Source: Pyrodictium sp. (lineage in GTDB: Archaea > Thermoproteota > Thermoprotei_A > Sulfolobales > Pyrodictiaceae). Taken from it: 64,000 nt of DNA. The DNA is taken from the NCBI GenBank assembly GCA_013540595.1, contig JABXKE010000002.1, positions 744,050 through 808,049 on the forward strand. Direction: 5' to 3'. The notes under the pieces are model-generated. The model saw only the letters and a program-made list of their open reading frames with translations. It was not told the origin of the DNA and searched no databases. A program made the position numbers and the translations under genes. Below, piece by piece: positions 8,311 to 17,465 of the stretch. The stretch's first letter is position 1. Each line of letters starts with the position of its first letter.

Positions 8311-8871
8311 GTGAGGAATGGTACAAGACTAATAAAAGTTAATGTTTACGAAAAGGATAAGGATAAATCAGCATTTGAAGAACAAGGCATTACACGTATA
8401 CCATCACTGACACTAATGAAGGGAGCAATACGTTACACCGGCACACCTAGTGGTGAAGAAATAAGAGGGTTAGTAGAAACCATAATTAGAATATCACAGG
8501 AAGACAGTGGCCTCGACTCTTCAACTATAGAGCAGTTGAAGACCCTAACAGAGCCCGTACACATAGAGGTTATAGTCACACCACAGTGCCCATACTGCCC
8601 CTACGCGGCCCTCCTCGCGAACATGTTTGCGTACGAAGCAAGAAGAAATGGTAATACAAAGTTTGTCTCAGAGATAGTCGAAGCATATGAGAACCCTGAC
8701 ATAGCTGACAAGTATAACGTTATGAGTGTGCCCGCGATAGCTATCAATGGTGTACTAGCCTTTGTTGGCGTACCTTATGAAGAGGATTTCGTTGAGAGAA
8801 TCATAGAGATAGTGAAGAAAGGAGCGAAGGTGAGTGTTGAAGTCTTAGGTGAGAGTGCTACTGGCCTATAA
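8311..8871 (+). CDS. Protein disulfide oxidoreductase, N-terminally shortened
   Basis: Archaeal protein disulfide oxidoreductases have two thioredoxin-fold units, each with a CxxC, and are about 225-235 residues. This protein is 186 residues. Its second unit is complete with CPYC at residues 93-96, the cis-Pro region (MSVPAIAI) and the end of the fold. The first unit starts only at its third strand (RLIKVNVYEKD, then GITRIPSLTLM, which keeps a cis-Pro), so the first strand, first helix and first CxxC are absent. Upstream there is an in-frame stop at 8290 and no sequence resembling the lost part. GTG 8311 has GAGGTG six bases before it. It may act as a monothiol-relay, glutaredoxin-like protein. 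It is divergent from HMG-CoA synthase. Confidence 0.85.
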   Translation: MRNGTRLIKVNVYEKDKDKSAFEEQGITRIPSLTLMKGAIRYTGTPSGEEIRGLVETIIRISQEDSGLDSSTIEQLKTLTEPVHIEVIVTPQCPYCPYAALLANMFAYEARRNGNTKFVSEIVEAYENPDIADKYNVMSVPAIAINGVLAFVGVPYEEDFVERIIEIVKKGAKVSVEVLGESATGL

Positions 8872-8914
8872 CACCTCAGAGACTGCTCCCTCCCCTTTTT
8901 GGAAGCTTTAGTGC

Positions 8915-8970
8915 TCGGTCAAATGCCTTCTCATCACTATGTAGTATTCAGCGTCGGGAGTACACTTCAT
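8915..8970 (-). ncRNA. Candidate C/D box guide RNA
   Basis: Read on the minus strand: C-like box ATGAAGT (8964-8970), 12-base guide, D' box CTGA (8948-8951), 10-base spacer, C' box GTGATGA (8931-8937, perfect), 12-base guide, then CCGA (8915-8918) in the D position. Spacing fits archaeal C/D sRNAs. The weak points are the C box and the D box having C for U. It lies just after gatE on the same strand and before the convergent oxidoreductase gene. I did not recognise its targets. Confidence 0.4.
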
Positions 8971-8995
8971 CGCGCAAACAAAATTCTTAGCCTAA

Positions 8996-10960
8996 TTATC
9001 CCTTCTCCTCTTCTCTCTCTAGAATCTCTAATATCTTTCTCTTCGCTATTTCTGCAACTGTTTTGCCGTCAATGCGACCCCTAACCTTTGGCATGACGTA
9101 GCCCATTACCTTACTTAGAGCCGCCAGACCCCTCTCCTTTACGGCTCTAATGTTGTGCTCTATTGCTTCCTCTACAAGCCTCTCTACTTCGTCTAGACTC
9201 ATCCTTTCTAGCCCAAGAGCCTTCACTGCATCCTCTATGGTTGCAGTGGGATTCTCTGCAAGATACTTTATGGTGTCTGGCACAGCATCCTTACTTATCA
9301 CGTTATTTGCTAGCGCACTTACAATGCTCTCAATGTGCTCTTCAGTGAGATTGTCTATAGGCACACCCTCTCTCTGTAGGCTTCTAAGTATGTTCGTGAG
9401 TATTGATGCTATATACGTTGCTTGAACCTTATCAGAGTACTTTGATGCAAGCTCCTCGAAGAGTCCCAGGTAGGGGCTACGGAGTAGCTGATTTGCTAGG
9501 TCACTACTTAAACCATACTTCTCTGTTAGCTGTCTTATCTTCTCTAGTGGATGCACAGGCTTTATCTTCTCAGCCTCTGCAAGCATATCCTCAGTGACCT
9601 CCACGGGAGGCACATCAGTCTCCGGGTACATCCTTGCTGCTCCTGGCTGTGGCCGCATGTACCTAGTAGTCCCGTCATCTTGTGCAGCCCTAGTCTCCTT
9701 GGGGACACCATAGAGTGCTTGAACAGCTCTCTCAACAACAGCTTCAAGAGCCTTCCTAGCATTCAACTCTTTGTCTGCAACTATTACTACAGCATCTTCC
9801 CCCTCAACGGCCCCAGTGAGCTTATAGACTTCTCTAAGTTCCTCACTAGTTATACCGTACCCAGGTAATTCGTCGCTGTGAAATAACCCTCCAACACCAC
9901 CCCAGAATCTCGCGTAATCAGCTAGCTCAGTGCCAAATCTACGGCCGGGCTGCACCTCTACGCCGAGCAAGCCATGGAACTTGCGTAGCCTAACTGCGAG
10001 AACTTTTCCTCCCCGCGAAACTACTCTCTTTATTATCTTTGACTGTGTGTTCTTGAATACACTAGTAACATCAACTATCCTAGCAGCATCCCTTAGTTCA
10101 TTCTCTGTTACTCCTCTCTTCCTTAGCTCGTCACGTATCTGAAGTAGCCTATACTGCCGCAGGGCCTCATACAACACTATCTTGGGGAGAAGGTCAAGGC
10201 GTTGTACTCCCTTAATTTCTGTCTTTACACCACCCCTTATTGAGACGTTGAGGTCTTGACGTATAGTGCCAATACCACGCTTTACTTTCCCCGTAAGCCT
10301 TAAGAGTTGACCAATAGTCAGCGCGGTTTCATAGGCTTCTTCAGGTGTCTCAATGTCAGGTGATGTTGATATCTCTATTAGTGGTACGCCGAGCCTATCA
10401 ATGTTGTAGTGAGTATACTTGCCTTCGTCCTTCATCTTTCTTGCCGCATCTTCTTCTACTGCTATGGTCTCAATGCCAACTTTTTTCCCGCTAGGAAGCT
10501 TTATGGCTCCACCAAGTGCTATTATGGCTGTTCTCTGGAACCCGGTCGTGTTAGAGCCATCTATAACTATCTTCCTCATAATGTAGATCTCATCTACAGG
10601 CCTAGACCCTAATGCTTTGGCTACAGCTAACCCTATCACTATTGCCTCACGGTTTATCTCGTGAGGAGGTTCCTCGTCAGCCTCAACAAGGCATGAGTGG
10701 CTTCTAGGCGCATGGTAATAGTACATTCTACCCTTACGCCACTCAAATAATGCTGCAACATCAACTTCTCCAAACTCACTCCTAGTAGGCCTTAACTGTC
10801 TCGTAAATGTGTCCTCGACTTCTCCTTCTCTGGCAAGTATTGTTGGACAATTACAGAATAGCTTGTGCTTAGTATCGAGCTGTTGGTGGATCTCTAGCCC
10901 AACCTTTAGCCCAAGCTCTCTTGGGTTTATGCTCTTGGGGTCTGCTTTACGCTCAATCAT
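8996..10960 (-). CDS. gatE: Glu-tRNA(Gln) amidotransferase subunit E
   Basis: About 654 residues. GatE is the archaea-specific kinase/transamidase subunit that, with GatD, converts Glu-tRNA(Gln) to Gln-tRNA(Gln). The N-terminal GatB-like core opens with GLKVGLEIHQQLDT and holds the RQDLNVSI region. A central AspRS-like insertion follows, and the C-terminus is the YqeY-like tail (ending KVMGYVMPKVRGRIDGKTV). ATG 10960 has GAGGTG six bases before it and overlaps the gatD stop as ATGA, so the two are translationally coupled. A GTG three codons earlier lies inside that ribosome site. Full length, no anomalies seen. Confidence 0.95.
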   Translation of the reverse strand: MIERKADPKSINPRELGLKVGLEIHQQLDTKHKLFCNCPTILAREGEVEDTFTRQLRPTRSEFGEVDVAALFEWRKGRMYYYHAPRSHSCLVEADEEPPHEINREAIVIGLAVAKALGSRPVDEIYIMRKIVIDGSNTTGFQRTAIIALGGAIKLPSGKKVGIETIAVEEDAARKMKDEGKYTHYNIDRLGVPLIEISTSPDIETPEEAYETALTIGQLLRLTGKVKRGIGTIRQDLNVSIRGGVKTEIKGVQRLDLLPKIVLYEALRQYRLLQIRDELRKRGVTENELRDAARIVDVTSVFKNTQSKIIKRVVSRGGKVLAVRLRKFHGLLGVEVQPGRRFGTELADYARFWGGVGGLFHSDELPGYGITSEELREVYKLTGAVEGEDAVVIVADKELNARKALEAVVERAVQALYGVPKETRAAQDDGTTRYMRPQPGAARMYPETDVPPVEVTEDMLAEAEKIKPVHPLEKIRQLTEKYGLSSDLANQLLRSPYLGLFEELASKYSDKVQATYIASILTNILRSLQREGVPIDNLTEEHIESIVSALANNVISKDAVPDTIKYLAENPTATIEDAVKALGLERMSLDEVERLVEEAIEHNIRAVKERGLAALSKVMGYVMPKVRGRIDGKTVAEIAKRKILEILEREEEKG

Positions 10961-12336
10961 TGTAGCCACCTCGGATATAGATCAACAGTTAGACGTGGAT
11001 TGATCTCTCCTGCAAGATTGGTTCTCATAAGCCTCTTTGCTTCATCAAGCGAGGATGTATGGGCTAATACCCAGGAGAGCTTAACAAAGGCCACTTCTGG
11101 CAGCATATCGTCGCCAGGGATCACACCGGCAGCTATAAGCTTCCTCCCAGTGTTGTACACATTCATGTTAATACGACCAAAGAGGGTCTGGCTCGTCATC
11201 ACCACGATGACACCATTATCAACAGCTCTTCTTATAGGTTCAACAAGCCATTCACCTACATGGCCTAGCCCCGTACCCTCAAGGACTATGCCCTTATACC
11301 CCCTGTCAACCAGGAAATCTATGATCTCACCATCCATGCCTGGATAATACTTTACCAATGCAACCTTCTCTTCGAAACCGTTCTCAACACGTAACTCCTG
11401 CTCACCTCTTCGATGAAGTGGAGGCTGAAGAGGCTCTAGCCGCTTCTCAAACGGGTAAATCCTCATTAGCGGCTTATCATTTATCGGTTGGAAAGCATCT
11501 CTCCGGCTTGTATGCATTTTTCTTGTTTTTACTGCCCTATTGGCTAGCGCGTAAGTATCTCCGGTCTCTCCATGCATAACTATGGCTACTTCGGCGTAGT
11601 CTGACTTGGCTGCATAGAGTGTTGCAGCTATTAGGTTAAATGCAGCATCACTGCTTGGCCTGTCACTACTCCTCTGTGAACCAACAAACGCTATTGGTAC
11701 TGGTAAGCCACGAAACGCGAAGGCTATTGCTGAAGCAGTATACGTCATAGTGTCTGTGCCATGCGCAACTATTATACCATCATACCCCTCATCTATGTGC
11801 CTTGCTATGGCATCTACTATTTTAACCCAGTACTCAGGCTTCATATTCTCACTAAGAATATTCATCAGAACATCAGCTTCAATTCTTGCTATCGTAGCTA
11901 TTTCAGGCACAGCCTCTACAAGATCCTCTGCTGTAAGTGCAGGCTTCACAGCACCAGTCTCATACTCTATTTTACTTGCAATAGTCCCTCCAGTACCAAC
12001 AACCATAACGCGCTCTCGAGGCTTTTGGGCAGGCCTCTCTTCAAGTAGCGGGATAACAGCTGGTGCACCCGCAGCAGCCTCTTTAAGTATAGCCTCACGA
12101 GTCTTTACAAGTTCTACAACAGTACTCTCATCGACACGTATACCTATATTGTAGCCATTATCCAGCTTAAGCACTACTATGGGCTTAGGCTTGATACTAT
12201 ACCTCGGCATTAACACACCAACAAAGACTCTACCATCACTAGTCACAATCCTTACTTTGTCACCTATACTTGCACCAGCCCTGCTAAGAACCTCTCTCGC
12301 AACACCAGTATAGCCGGGCAAAGGGTCCTCGCTCAA
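10957..12336 (-). CDS. gatD: Glu-tRNA(Gln) amidotransferase subunit D
   Basis: About 459 residues. After an N-terminal barrel-like domain (GDKVRIVTSDGRVFVGVLM), an L-asparaginase-type amidase domain starts with VVGTGGTIASK and continues with the second Thr/Asp/Lys block IVAHGTDTMTYTA and SQRSSDRPSSDA. It releases ammonia from glutamine or asparagine and channels it to GatE. First gene of the gatDE operon with an ATGA overlap. I chose TTG at 12336 because GGGGGAG lies about six bases before it. The frame also offers a TTG at 12351 that would sit at that site. Divergent from the eS30 gene, with only about 90 bases between. Confidence 0.94.
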   Translation of the reverse strand: MSEDPLPGYTGVAREVLSRAGASIGDKVRIVTSDGRVFVGVLMPRYSIKPKPIVVLKLDNGYNIGIRVDESTVVELVKTREAILKEAAAGAPAVIPLLEERPAQKPRERVMVVGTGGTIASKIEYETGAVKPALTAEDLVEAVPEIATIARIEADVLMNILSENMKPEYWVKIVDAIARHIDEGYDGIIVAHGTDTMTYTASAIAFAFRGLPVPIAFVGSQRSSDRPSSDAAFNLIAATLYAAKSDYAEVAIVMHGETGDTYALANRAVKTRKMHTSRRDAFQPINDKPLMRIYPFEKRLEPLQPPLHRRGEQELRVENGFEEKVALVKYYPGMDGEIIDFLVDRGYKGIVLEGTGLGHVGEWLVEPIRRAVDNGVIVVMTSQTLFGRINMNVYNTGRKLIAAGVIPGDDMLPEVAFVKLSWVLAHTSSLDEAKRLMRTNLAGEINPRLTVDLYPRWLQ

Positions 12337-12385
12337 TATACTCTCCCCCAATAACCCGGTAAAACTATTGTAAGAGGCAAAGACC

Positions 12386-12395
12386 TATAAAAGGG
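12386..12395 (+). promoter_or_regulatory. TATA box for eS30 gene
   Basis: CTATAAAAGG at 12386-12395 is a very good archaeal TATA/BRE-like match. Predicted transcript start is near 12416, giving a leader of about 14 bases before the ATG at 12430. Confidence 0.6.
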
Positions 12396-12429
12396 AATAC
12401 TATACAGCCTAGTATTCAGGGATACAAGT

Positions 12430-12585
12430 ATGCCAAGCCACGGCTCACTGACAAAGGCGGGTAAGGTACGCAAGCAAACACCTAAGATACCAGCTAAGCC
12501 TAGAAAGAATCTAGCTCCAAGAATGAGAAACAGGAGAGAGTACAAGCATCTGCTACTAAAGCTACAGCAGGGTACTGTAGCCTAA
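12430..12585 (+). CDS. rps30e: Small ribosomal subunit protein eS30
   Basis: A 51-residue basic protein too short for usual ORF cut-offs. It begins [19 protein letters not shown], the signature of eS30 (S30e), continues with a K/R-rich middle ([17 protein letters not shown]) and ends [11 protein letters not shown]. In eukaryotes the same protein is made as a ubiquitin-like fusion. Here, as in other archaea, it is free-standing. It binds the 30S head and decoding region. It has its own TATA box at 12386-12395. Coding confidence is high because of the N-terminal family match. Confidence 0.93.
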   Translation: MPSHGSLTKAGKVRKQTPKIPAKPRKNLAPRMRNRREYKHLLLKLQQGTVA

Positions 12586-12926
12586 ACCAACGTTTTTAAA
12601 TTTTTGTTTTAAGGTTGTTGTAGAGCCACTTTAACACTCTTTTCCTAGATTAAAGATCCACCATAGCTTTTACCCAAGAATACTTACTCCTAGACTAATG
12701 GCTTTGAGTTATCCTTGTGCACCAAGCTTAAAGATAGAATAAGGTTGTGAGAAATGACCAGAAGTTCCGGGGCACGTTAAGGTGTAATTGCTGGTCTACC
12801 CCTTAACAGTTAACGGAGTATGAGTAAGAATGAGGTAGGGTGTTATAGTTGCTGGTATCTCTGTGCTAGGGGTTTGCTGTGCGGAAAAAGGCTGGCTCTG
12901 TTTTTATGCTATGTAGGGGTAGGAGG
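12586..12926. other. 341-base intergenic region
   Basis: Convergent spacer between eS30 (plus) and an Alba gene (minus). It starts with T-rich tracts (GTTTTTAAATTTTTGTTTT) that probably end eS30 transcription. The rest shows no recognisable gene. An ATG at 12820 opens a cysteine-rich reading frame, but it runs antisense through the Alba gene and looks like a shadow. Confidence 0.5.
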
Positions 12927-13226
12927 TTACTCCTCCTTCTTTACTAGGACTATCTCAATAGTGCTGACCCTACTCTGGCGGCCGTCGGGGCTCTGTACTA
13001 CTTGGCTGTCAATCTTTATGTCCTTGACGTCAACTTTGCCTGGGAGGAACCTCTTCCTTACTATTTCGACTGTGTCAACAGCCTTGCTTATTGCACGGCC
13101 TCTTGCCTTGATGACAACCTCGTTGACGCCCTGGTTTAGTAGGGTCAGAGTTGCTAGTACGTAGTTCATTACAGGCTTCTTACCGACTAGAACTACATTG
13201 CTTGGGGTTGCACTTGCCTCTGCCAT
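12927..13226 (-). CDS. albA: Alba chromatin protein (paralogue 1)
   Basis: 99-residue Alba-fold protein. [15 protein letters not shown] carries the conserved GKKPxMNYV block with the lysine that is acetylated or deacetylated in crenarchaea. The dimer/DNA loop is in [13 protein letters not shown], and C-terminal strands close the fold ([12 protein letters not shown]). It coats double-stranded DNA and also binds RNA. ATG 13226 has GAGGTG about six bases upstream (complement of 13233-13239). The frame extends nine codons further but that part overlaps the ribosome site. It is divergent from reverse gyrase, and a second Alba gene abuts the other end of that gene. Confidence 0.95.
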   Translation of the reverse strand: MAEASATPSNVVLVGKKPVMNYVLATLTLLNQGVNEVVIKARGRAISKAVDTVEIVRKRFLPGKVDVKDIKIDSQVVQSPDGRQSRVSTIEIVLVKKEE

Positions 13227-13275
13227 GGTGCACACCTCGACTGGTTTCGTCATGAAGCCTCCAGATAAGGAGGAC

Positions 13276-13286
13276 TAGTATTTATG
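13276..13286 (+). promoter_or_regulatory. TATA box for reverse gyrase gene
   Basis: AGTATTTATGG, about 32-42 bases before ATG 13318, predicts a transcript start near 13307 and so a nearly leaderless mRNA. This supports ATG 13318 over the inner ATG codons at 13393/13396. Confidence 0.45.
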
Positions 13287-13317
13287 GTTTTCTCCTCAAT
13301 GCTACTACTGTCTTACT

Positions 13318-16300
13318 ATGCCTACTAGACTAAGGCTCTACACACAAACTGACTCTAACAAAACAATTCTGGGACTAGGTAGTCCAGTGAGGATGATGAA
13401 TGTGGCCTACTGGCACACGCTAACGCCAATATATGGGGGTGCTTGTCCTAACTGTGGTGGCGATATAGATGCTGCGAGGCTAGAGAAGGGACTGCCTTGC
13501 TGGAGTTGTCTCCCCGAAGACGACAAGCTGTTGGACAAGCTTACTACGAGTAATGACATATACGACGTTATAGAAATTGTTGGAGAGAAGCTAGCCAAGC
13601 AAGGTGTTTTACGCGGGTACTCCCTTCTCTACAATAACATTAGAGAAGTGAGGGCATTTGAGGACTTCTTTAAGAAGGTTGTAGGCTACAAGCTTTGGAG
13701 TGCACAGTTGACATGGGCTAAGAGGCTATTGCAGAGCGAGAGCATAGCAATAGTAGCGCCAACTGGTGTAGGGAAGACAACACTTCTAATAGCCTATGCC
13801 TTGTATCGTGCGCTTGAAGGCGCTAAGGTATACTACTTGTTACCAACAGAAAACCTTGTTAGACAAGTAGTATCAAAACTTGAAACTATGTCTCAGAGGG
13901 CTGGTAGGAGCATAAGTATAGTTGCATACTATTCTAGCCTAAGCAAGAACGCTAAAGAAAAGGTATTAGAGGACATAAGATCCGGGAATTTCGACGTACT
14001 AGTATCGACGACGAGCTTCCTTTCACGCCGCTGGGAACTAGTAAGCAACAAGAAGTTTGATGTTGTGATAGTTGACGATGTAGACGCTGTTCTTAGAAAT
14101 TCAAAGAACATAGATAGACTCCTCATGTTGTTAGGGTTCCCTGAGGAAACAATCAATATTGCCTACCAGGTAATAAAGAAGAAGATTGCAGTCGTTACAG
14201 CAAAAGTCAGTGGGAACATTGCTAGGTATACACGGCTACTTGAGGAACTGAAGACCCTCGAGTACGAACTCGCAAAGGGTCTTGCCCGGGTTATCCCAGG
14301 CCAAATAGTAATAGCTTCTGCTACTGGCCGTGTACGCGGCTTAAAACCAAAGCTCTTTCGTGAACTGCTAGGGTTCGAGATAGGCAGAGTATATGATTAT
14401 ACTCGCAGCATAGCTAACTTTGGCTTAGTAGTTAGCGAAGATGAACTAGTGGAGAAGACTGTTGAAGTCATAAAGGACCTTAAAGCAAGTGGCCTAGTAT
14501 TCGTGGCCAAGAGATTTGGTAAGGAGCTAGCAAGGAGTATAGTTAAGAGACTAAACGAAGAAGGTATACCAGCAGGTCTCGCGCTTGCTGGTAGAAGAGT
14601 CTTAGACAAGTTTGAGAACGGTGAGTACGACGTACTAGTAGGCATGGCGTCATACTATGGTGTCATAGTCCGTGGCGTAGATATGCCGCACCGCGTCTTA
14701 TACACAGTATTTGTTGGTGTCCCAAGCTCAGCTACAAGTGCTGAAAAATCTCTTAACTCGCCATTCCTCATTTCGCGCCTCGCGCTTGAGCTGGGGCTTG
14801 AGGAGAGCGAAGAAATAGTAAGAATAATCTCACGTCTTAGTCCAGGTGAGCAGTCAGTACTACGAATAGCACTAACTAATAATGAGAAGCTTGAGGGGCG
14901 CCTTGAAGAGGTTAGGGAGAAGCTTTCACGTGCAAAGAAGCAGATATTGAGAATACTCTACGAGAAACTCTGCGTGGAAGGTGCAGGTAAACTAGTTGTT
15001 GGCGGGCTTCTCTTCCGCTGTATTGATGGCAGAAAATTGGTCAGTATATCCGTTGATGCCCCCACGTATGTTCAGGCTAGTGGGAGAGCAAGCCGCATGT
15101 TGAAATCATCGATGACACATGGTGTAAGCATAGTAATTGAGACTGAACCAGATCTACTAGACATACTCGTCGGTAAACTAAGGAGATTCATAGAAAACGT
15201 TGAATTTAACAAGTATGATCCAGAGAAAGTAAGGACAGAATTGTGGAAGGCGAGAGAATCACGTTTAGATACCTCGAAAGCGAAAAAGGTAAGCATAGAG
15301 ACATGTTTAATCATAGTAGAATCGCCAACAAAGGCTAAGACTCTGGCTAGCTTTTTTGGGCGCCCAGTACGGCGGAGGATAGGCTCAGTAGTAGTCTACG
15401 AGACGACTTTCTACAATGAGTATTCTGGTAAGATACATGTTGCAGCTATAGCAGCATCTGTAGGTCATGTATACGATCTAAGCATAGATGACGAGGGCTT
15501 ATACGGTGTAAGGATAGAGAACGGCTCAGTACGGCCAGTCTACAAGCCAATAAAGAAGTGCCTCTCATGCGGCCATAGCTTCTCTTCAAGCCAAACAGTA
15601 TGTCCACGTTGTGGATCCTCGAACATAGTCACGAAAGAAGACATAGTAGCTGCACTAAGGCAGCTTGCTAGTGAGATGGAGACAGTCTACATAGCAACTG
15701 ATCCAGACATAGAAGGAGAGAAGATAGCATATGACATTTACGTCATGTTACGTCCATATGCCAGGCACATAAAGAGAATAGAACTCCACGAGATAACTAG
15801 GAAGGAACTGCTTAAAGCACTTGCAAAACCTAGGGACATAAATAGACTAATGGTTGATGCACAGATCGTGAGGCGTATTGAGGATAGGTGGATAGGCTTT
15901 GGCCTCAGTCAAAGGCTCTGGGAAGTCTTTGGGAAAAACTGGCTTGGAGCCGGCCGTGTGCAGACACCAGTGCTTGGCTGGATAATAGACAAGTATAGTG
16001 AGTGGCGCGAATATCGTGGCTACATCCTGTATATAAGGCTTAAGGACAAGGTGAGACTACGACTATACTATAAAGACCTTGAGAAAGCAAAGACCATATA
16101 TGATAGCGTAGAAAAGAATGGTCTTGAGGTAGTATCAATATCAGACAGTATAGTAGAGATAAACCCGCCACCACCCTTCACAACAGAATCCCTGCTATAT
16201 GAGGCATCACGACTCTATGGCTACTCTGCACAGAAGACAATGCGCCTCGCACAAGACCTATTCGAGGCTGGCCTGATAACATATCATAGAACAGACTCGC

Positions 16301-17121
16301 TTCACGTATCAAGTACTGGTATTAGTGTAGCAGCACAATACCTCGAATCAAAGGATCTAAGCCAGCTCTTCTACCCAAGAAGCTGGGGGCCCCCTGGACA
16401 CCACGAAGCAATAAGGCCTACGAGGCCACTCTCAGCTGACGAGCTAAGAAAAGCTGTAGCAGTAGGCGAACTAAGAATCTCGACAAGCCTACGTGAAAGC
16501 CATTACCGCCTATACGACCTAATATTCAGGAGGTTCATAGCGAGCCAGATGAAGCCTAGCAAACTTCTCAAGAGGTCTCTAAGACTCAAGGTACCCGGTG
16601 TAGATGAGTATGTTGAATTAGAGCTATACGTCAACATGGTCACACCAGGCTACACAGTGGTGTATGAACATCCACGCATTGCAAGGAGCTTCCTATCAGT
16701 CAAGAAGGGAGACATAATCAAAGTAGAATCCGTAGCCCTCAAGCGTGGCTCAGCCACACAACTATACAGCCATGGCGATGTTATAAGGCTAATGAAGGAG
16801 CGTGGCCTAGGAAGACCCAGTACATACGCTAAAATAATTGAATCAATAATCCGCCACGGATACGTAATAGAGAGCAAGTATAGGAAGAAGCTTGTCCCAA
16901 CAAAGCTTGGCATAACAGTCTACGACCACCTGTCAAGCAACTACCCTAGTCTCGTGTCAGAGGAGAGGACACGTAAACTCCAAGAAGAGATAGACGCTAT
17001 AGTAGAGGGTAAGCTCTCCCCACTCGAAGTACTCTCCGAGCTACTAGACGAGATGGAGAACGTTGTAGGCGTAAAGCAGATAATATTAGGGCAGGGCCTG
17101 GAGATGGGGGCGTCAACCTAG
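13318..17121 (+). CDS. rgy: Reverse gyrase
   Basis: 1267 residues, single chain, introducing positive supercoils; a hallmark of hyperthermophiles. Order of parts: N-terminal zinc finger (C43, C46, C61, C64), helicase domain with Walker A APTGVGKTT (147-155) and VDDVDA as DEAD-equivalent, then a topoisomerase IA half with the toprim glutamate E668 in ESPTKAK, a second zinc finger (CLSCGH ... CPRCGS, about 748-768), DPDIEGE and the catalytic tyrosine Y989 in LITYHRTDS. No intein is present. ATG 13318 is kept because of the TATA box 32 bases before it. Inner ATG codons at 13393/13396 would also match shorter family N-termini. Flanked on both sides by Alba genes. Confidence 0.97.
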   Translation: MPTRLRLYTQTDSNKTILGLGSPVRMMNVAYWHTLTPIYGGACPNCGGDIDAARLEKGLPCWSCLPEDDKLLDKLTTSNDIYDVIEIVGEKLAKQGVLRGYSLLYNNIREVRAFEDFFKKVVGYKLWSAQLTWAKRLLQSESIAIVAPTGVGKTTLLIAYALYRALEGAKVYYLLPTENLVRQVVSKLETMSQRAGRSISIVAYYSSLSKNAKEKVLEDIRSGNFDVLVSTTSFLSRRWELVSNKKFDVVIVDDVDAVLRNSKNIDRLLMLLGFPEETINIAYQVIKKKIAVVTAKVSGNIARYTRLLEELKTLEYELAKGLARVIPGQIVIASATGRVRGLKPKLFRELLGFEIGRVYDYTRSIANFGLVVSEDELVEKTVEVIKDLKASGLVFVAKRFGKELARSIVKRLNEEGIPAGLALAGRRVLDKFENGEYDVLVGMASYYGVIVRGVDMPHRVLYTVFVGVPSSATSAEKSLNSPFLISRLALELGLEESEEIVRIISRLSPGEQSVLRIALTNNEKLEGRLEEVREKLSRAKKQILRILYEKLCVEGAGKLVVGGLLFRCIDGRKLVSISVDAPTYVQASGRASRMLKSSMTHGVSIVIETEPDLLDILVGKLRRFIENVEFNKYDPEKVRTELWKARESRLDTSKAKKVSIETCLIIVESPTKAKTLASFFGRPVRRRIGSVVVYETTFYNEYSGKIHVAAIAASVGHVYDLSIDDEGLYGVRIENGSVRPVYKPIKKCLSCGHSFSSSQTVCPRCGSSNIVTKEDIVAALRQLASEMETVYIATDPDIEGEKIAYDIYVMLRPYARHIKRIELHEITRKELLKALAKPRDINRLMVDAQIVRRIEDRWIGFGLSQRLWEVFGKNWLGAGRVQTPVLGWIIDKYSEWREYRGYILYIRLKDKVRLRLYYKDLEKAKTIYDSVEKNGLEVVSISDSIVEINPPPPFTTESLLYEASRLYGYSAQKTMRLAQDLFEAGLITYHRTDSLHVSSTGISVAAQYLESKDLSQLFYPRSWGPPGHHEAIRPTRPLSADELRKAVAVGELRISTSLRESHYRLYDLIFRRFIASQMKPSKLLKRSLRLKVPGVDEYVELELYVNMVTPGYTVVYEHPRIARSFLSVKKGDIIKVESVALKRGSATQLYSHGDVIRLMKERGLGRPSTYAKIIESIIRHGYVIESKYRKKLVPTKLGITVYDHLSSNYPSLVSEERTRKLQEEIDAIVEGKLSPLEVLSELLDEMENVVGVKQIILGQGLEMGAST

Positions 17122-17127
17122 CCAATG

Positions 17128-17397
17128 TCATATTATCTTACGTCGAACCTTTATCTCTATAACAGGTATGAGCCTTCTGCCCCGTTCAATACTATCTATG
17201 GTCACGCCAACAAGCTCTATGCCATCCTTAAGCCGGCTATACAATGCATTATAAACGTCAACAGCCTTGCTGACATTAGGGCCCTGTCCTCTAATTATTA
17301 CTTCATCGTACCCCTCATTGAATATTAGTATGGCTGAGAGCACATAATCTGCTATACTCTTCTTACCTATAATGATAACGTTCTCCTCAGCAGCCAT
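17128..17397 (-). CDS. Alba chromatin protein (paralogue 2)
   Basis: 89-residue Alba-fold protein, divergent in sequence from the copy at 12927-13226 but with the same landmarks: VIIIGKKSIADYVLSA (conserved GKK), VIIRGQGPNVSKAVD and strands ending IPVIEIKVRRK. In crenarchaea Alba2-type proteins often heterodimerise with Alba1 and change DNA bridging. ATG 17397 follows GAGGGTG by about seven bases. A longer frame to 17421 would include that site. The stop is only six bases from the reverse gyrase stop, so the two transcripts converge. Confidence 0.92.
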   Translation of the reverse strand: MAAEENVIIIGKKSIADYVLSAILIFNEGYDEVIIRGQGPNVSKAVDVYNALYSRLKDGIELVGVTIDSIERGRRLIPVIEIKVRRKII

Positions 17398-17465
17398 GCT
17401 AGAGCACCCTCTACAACGCACACATTTAATCCATAAAAAGGCTTTTGAGCCACGGTTCTTTAAGG

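Noticed and set aside
12820-13164. Cysteine-rich frame antisense to Alba paralogue 1
   Set aside because: Most of it is the shadow of the alba gene; the non-overlapping part is too short to judge.
13318-17121. Intein or split site in reverse gyrase
   Set aside because: Helicase and topoisomerase motifs follow each other at normal distances; no intein blocks.
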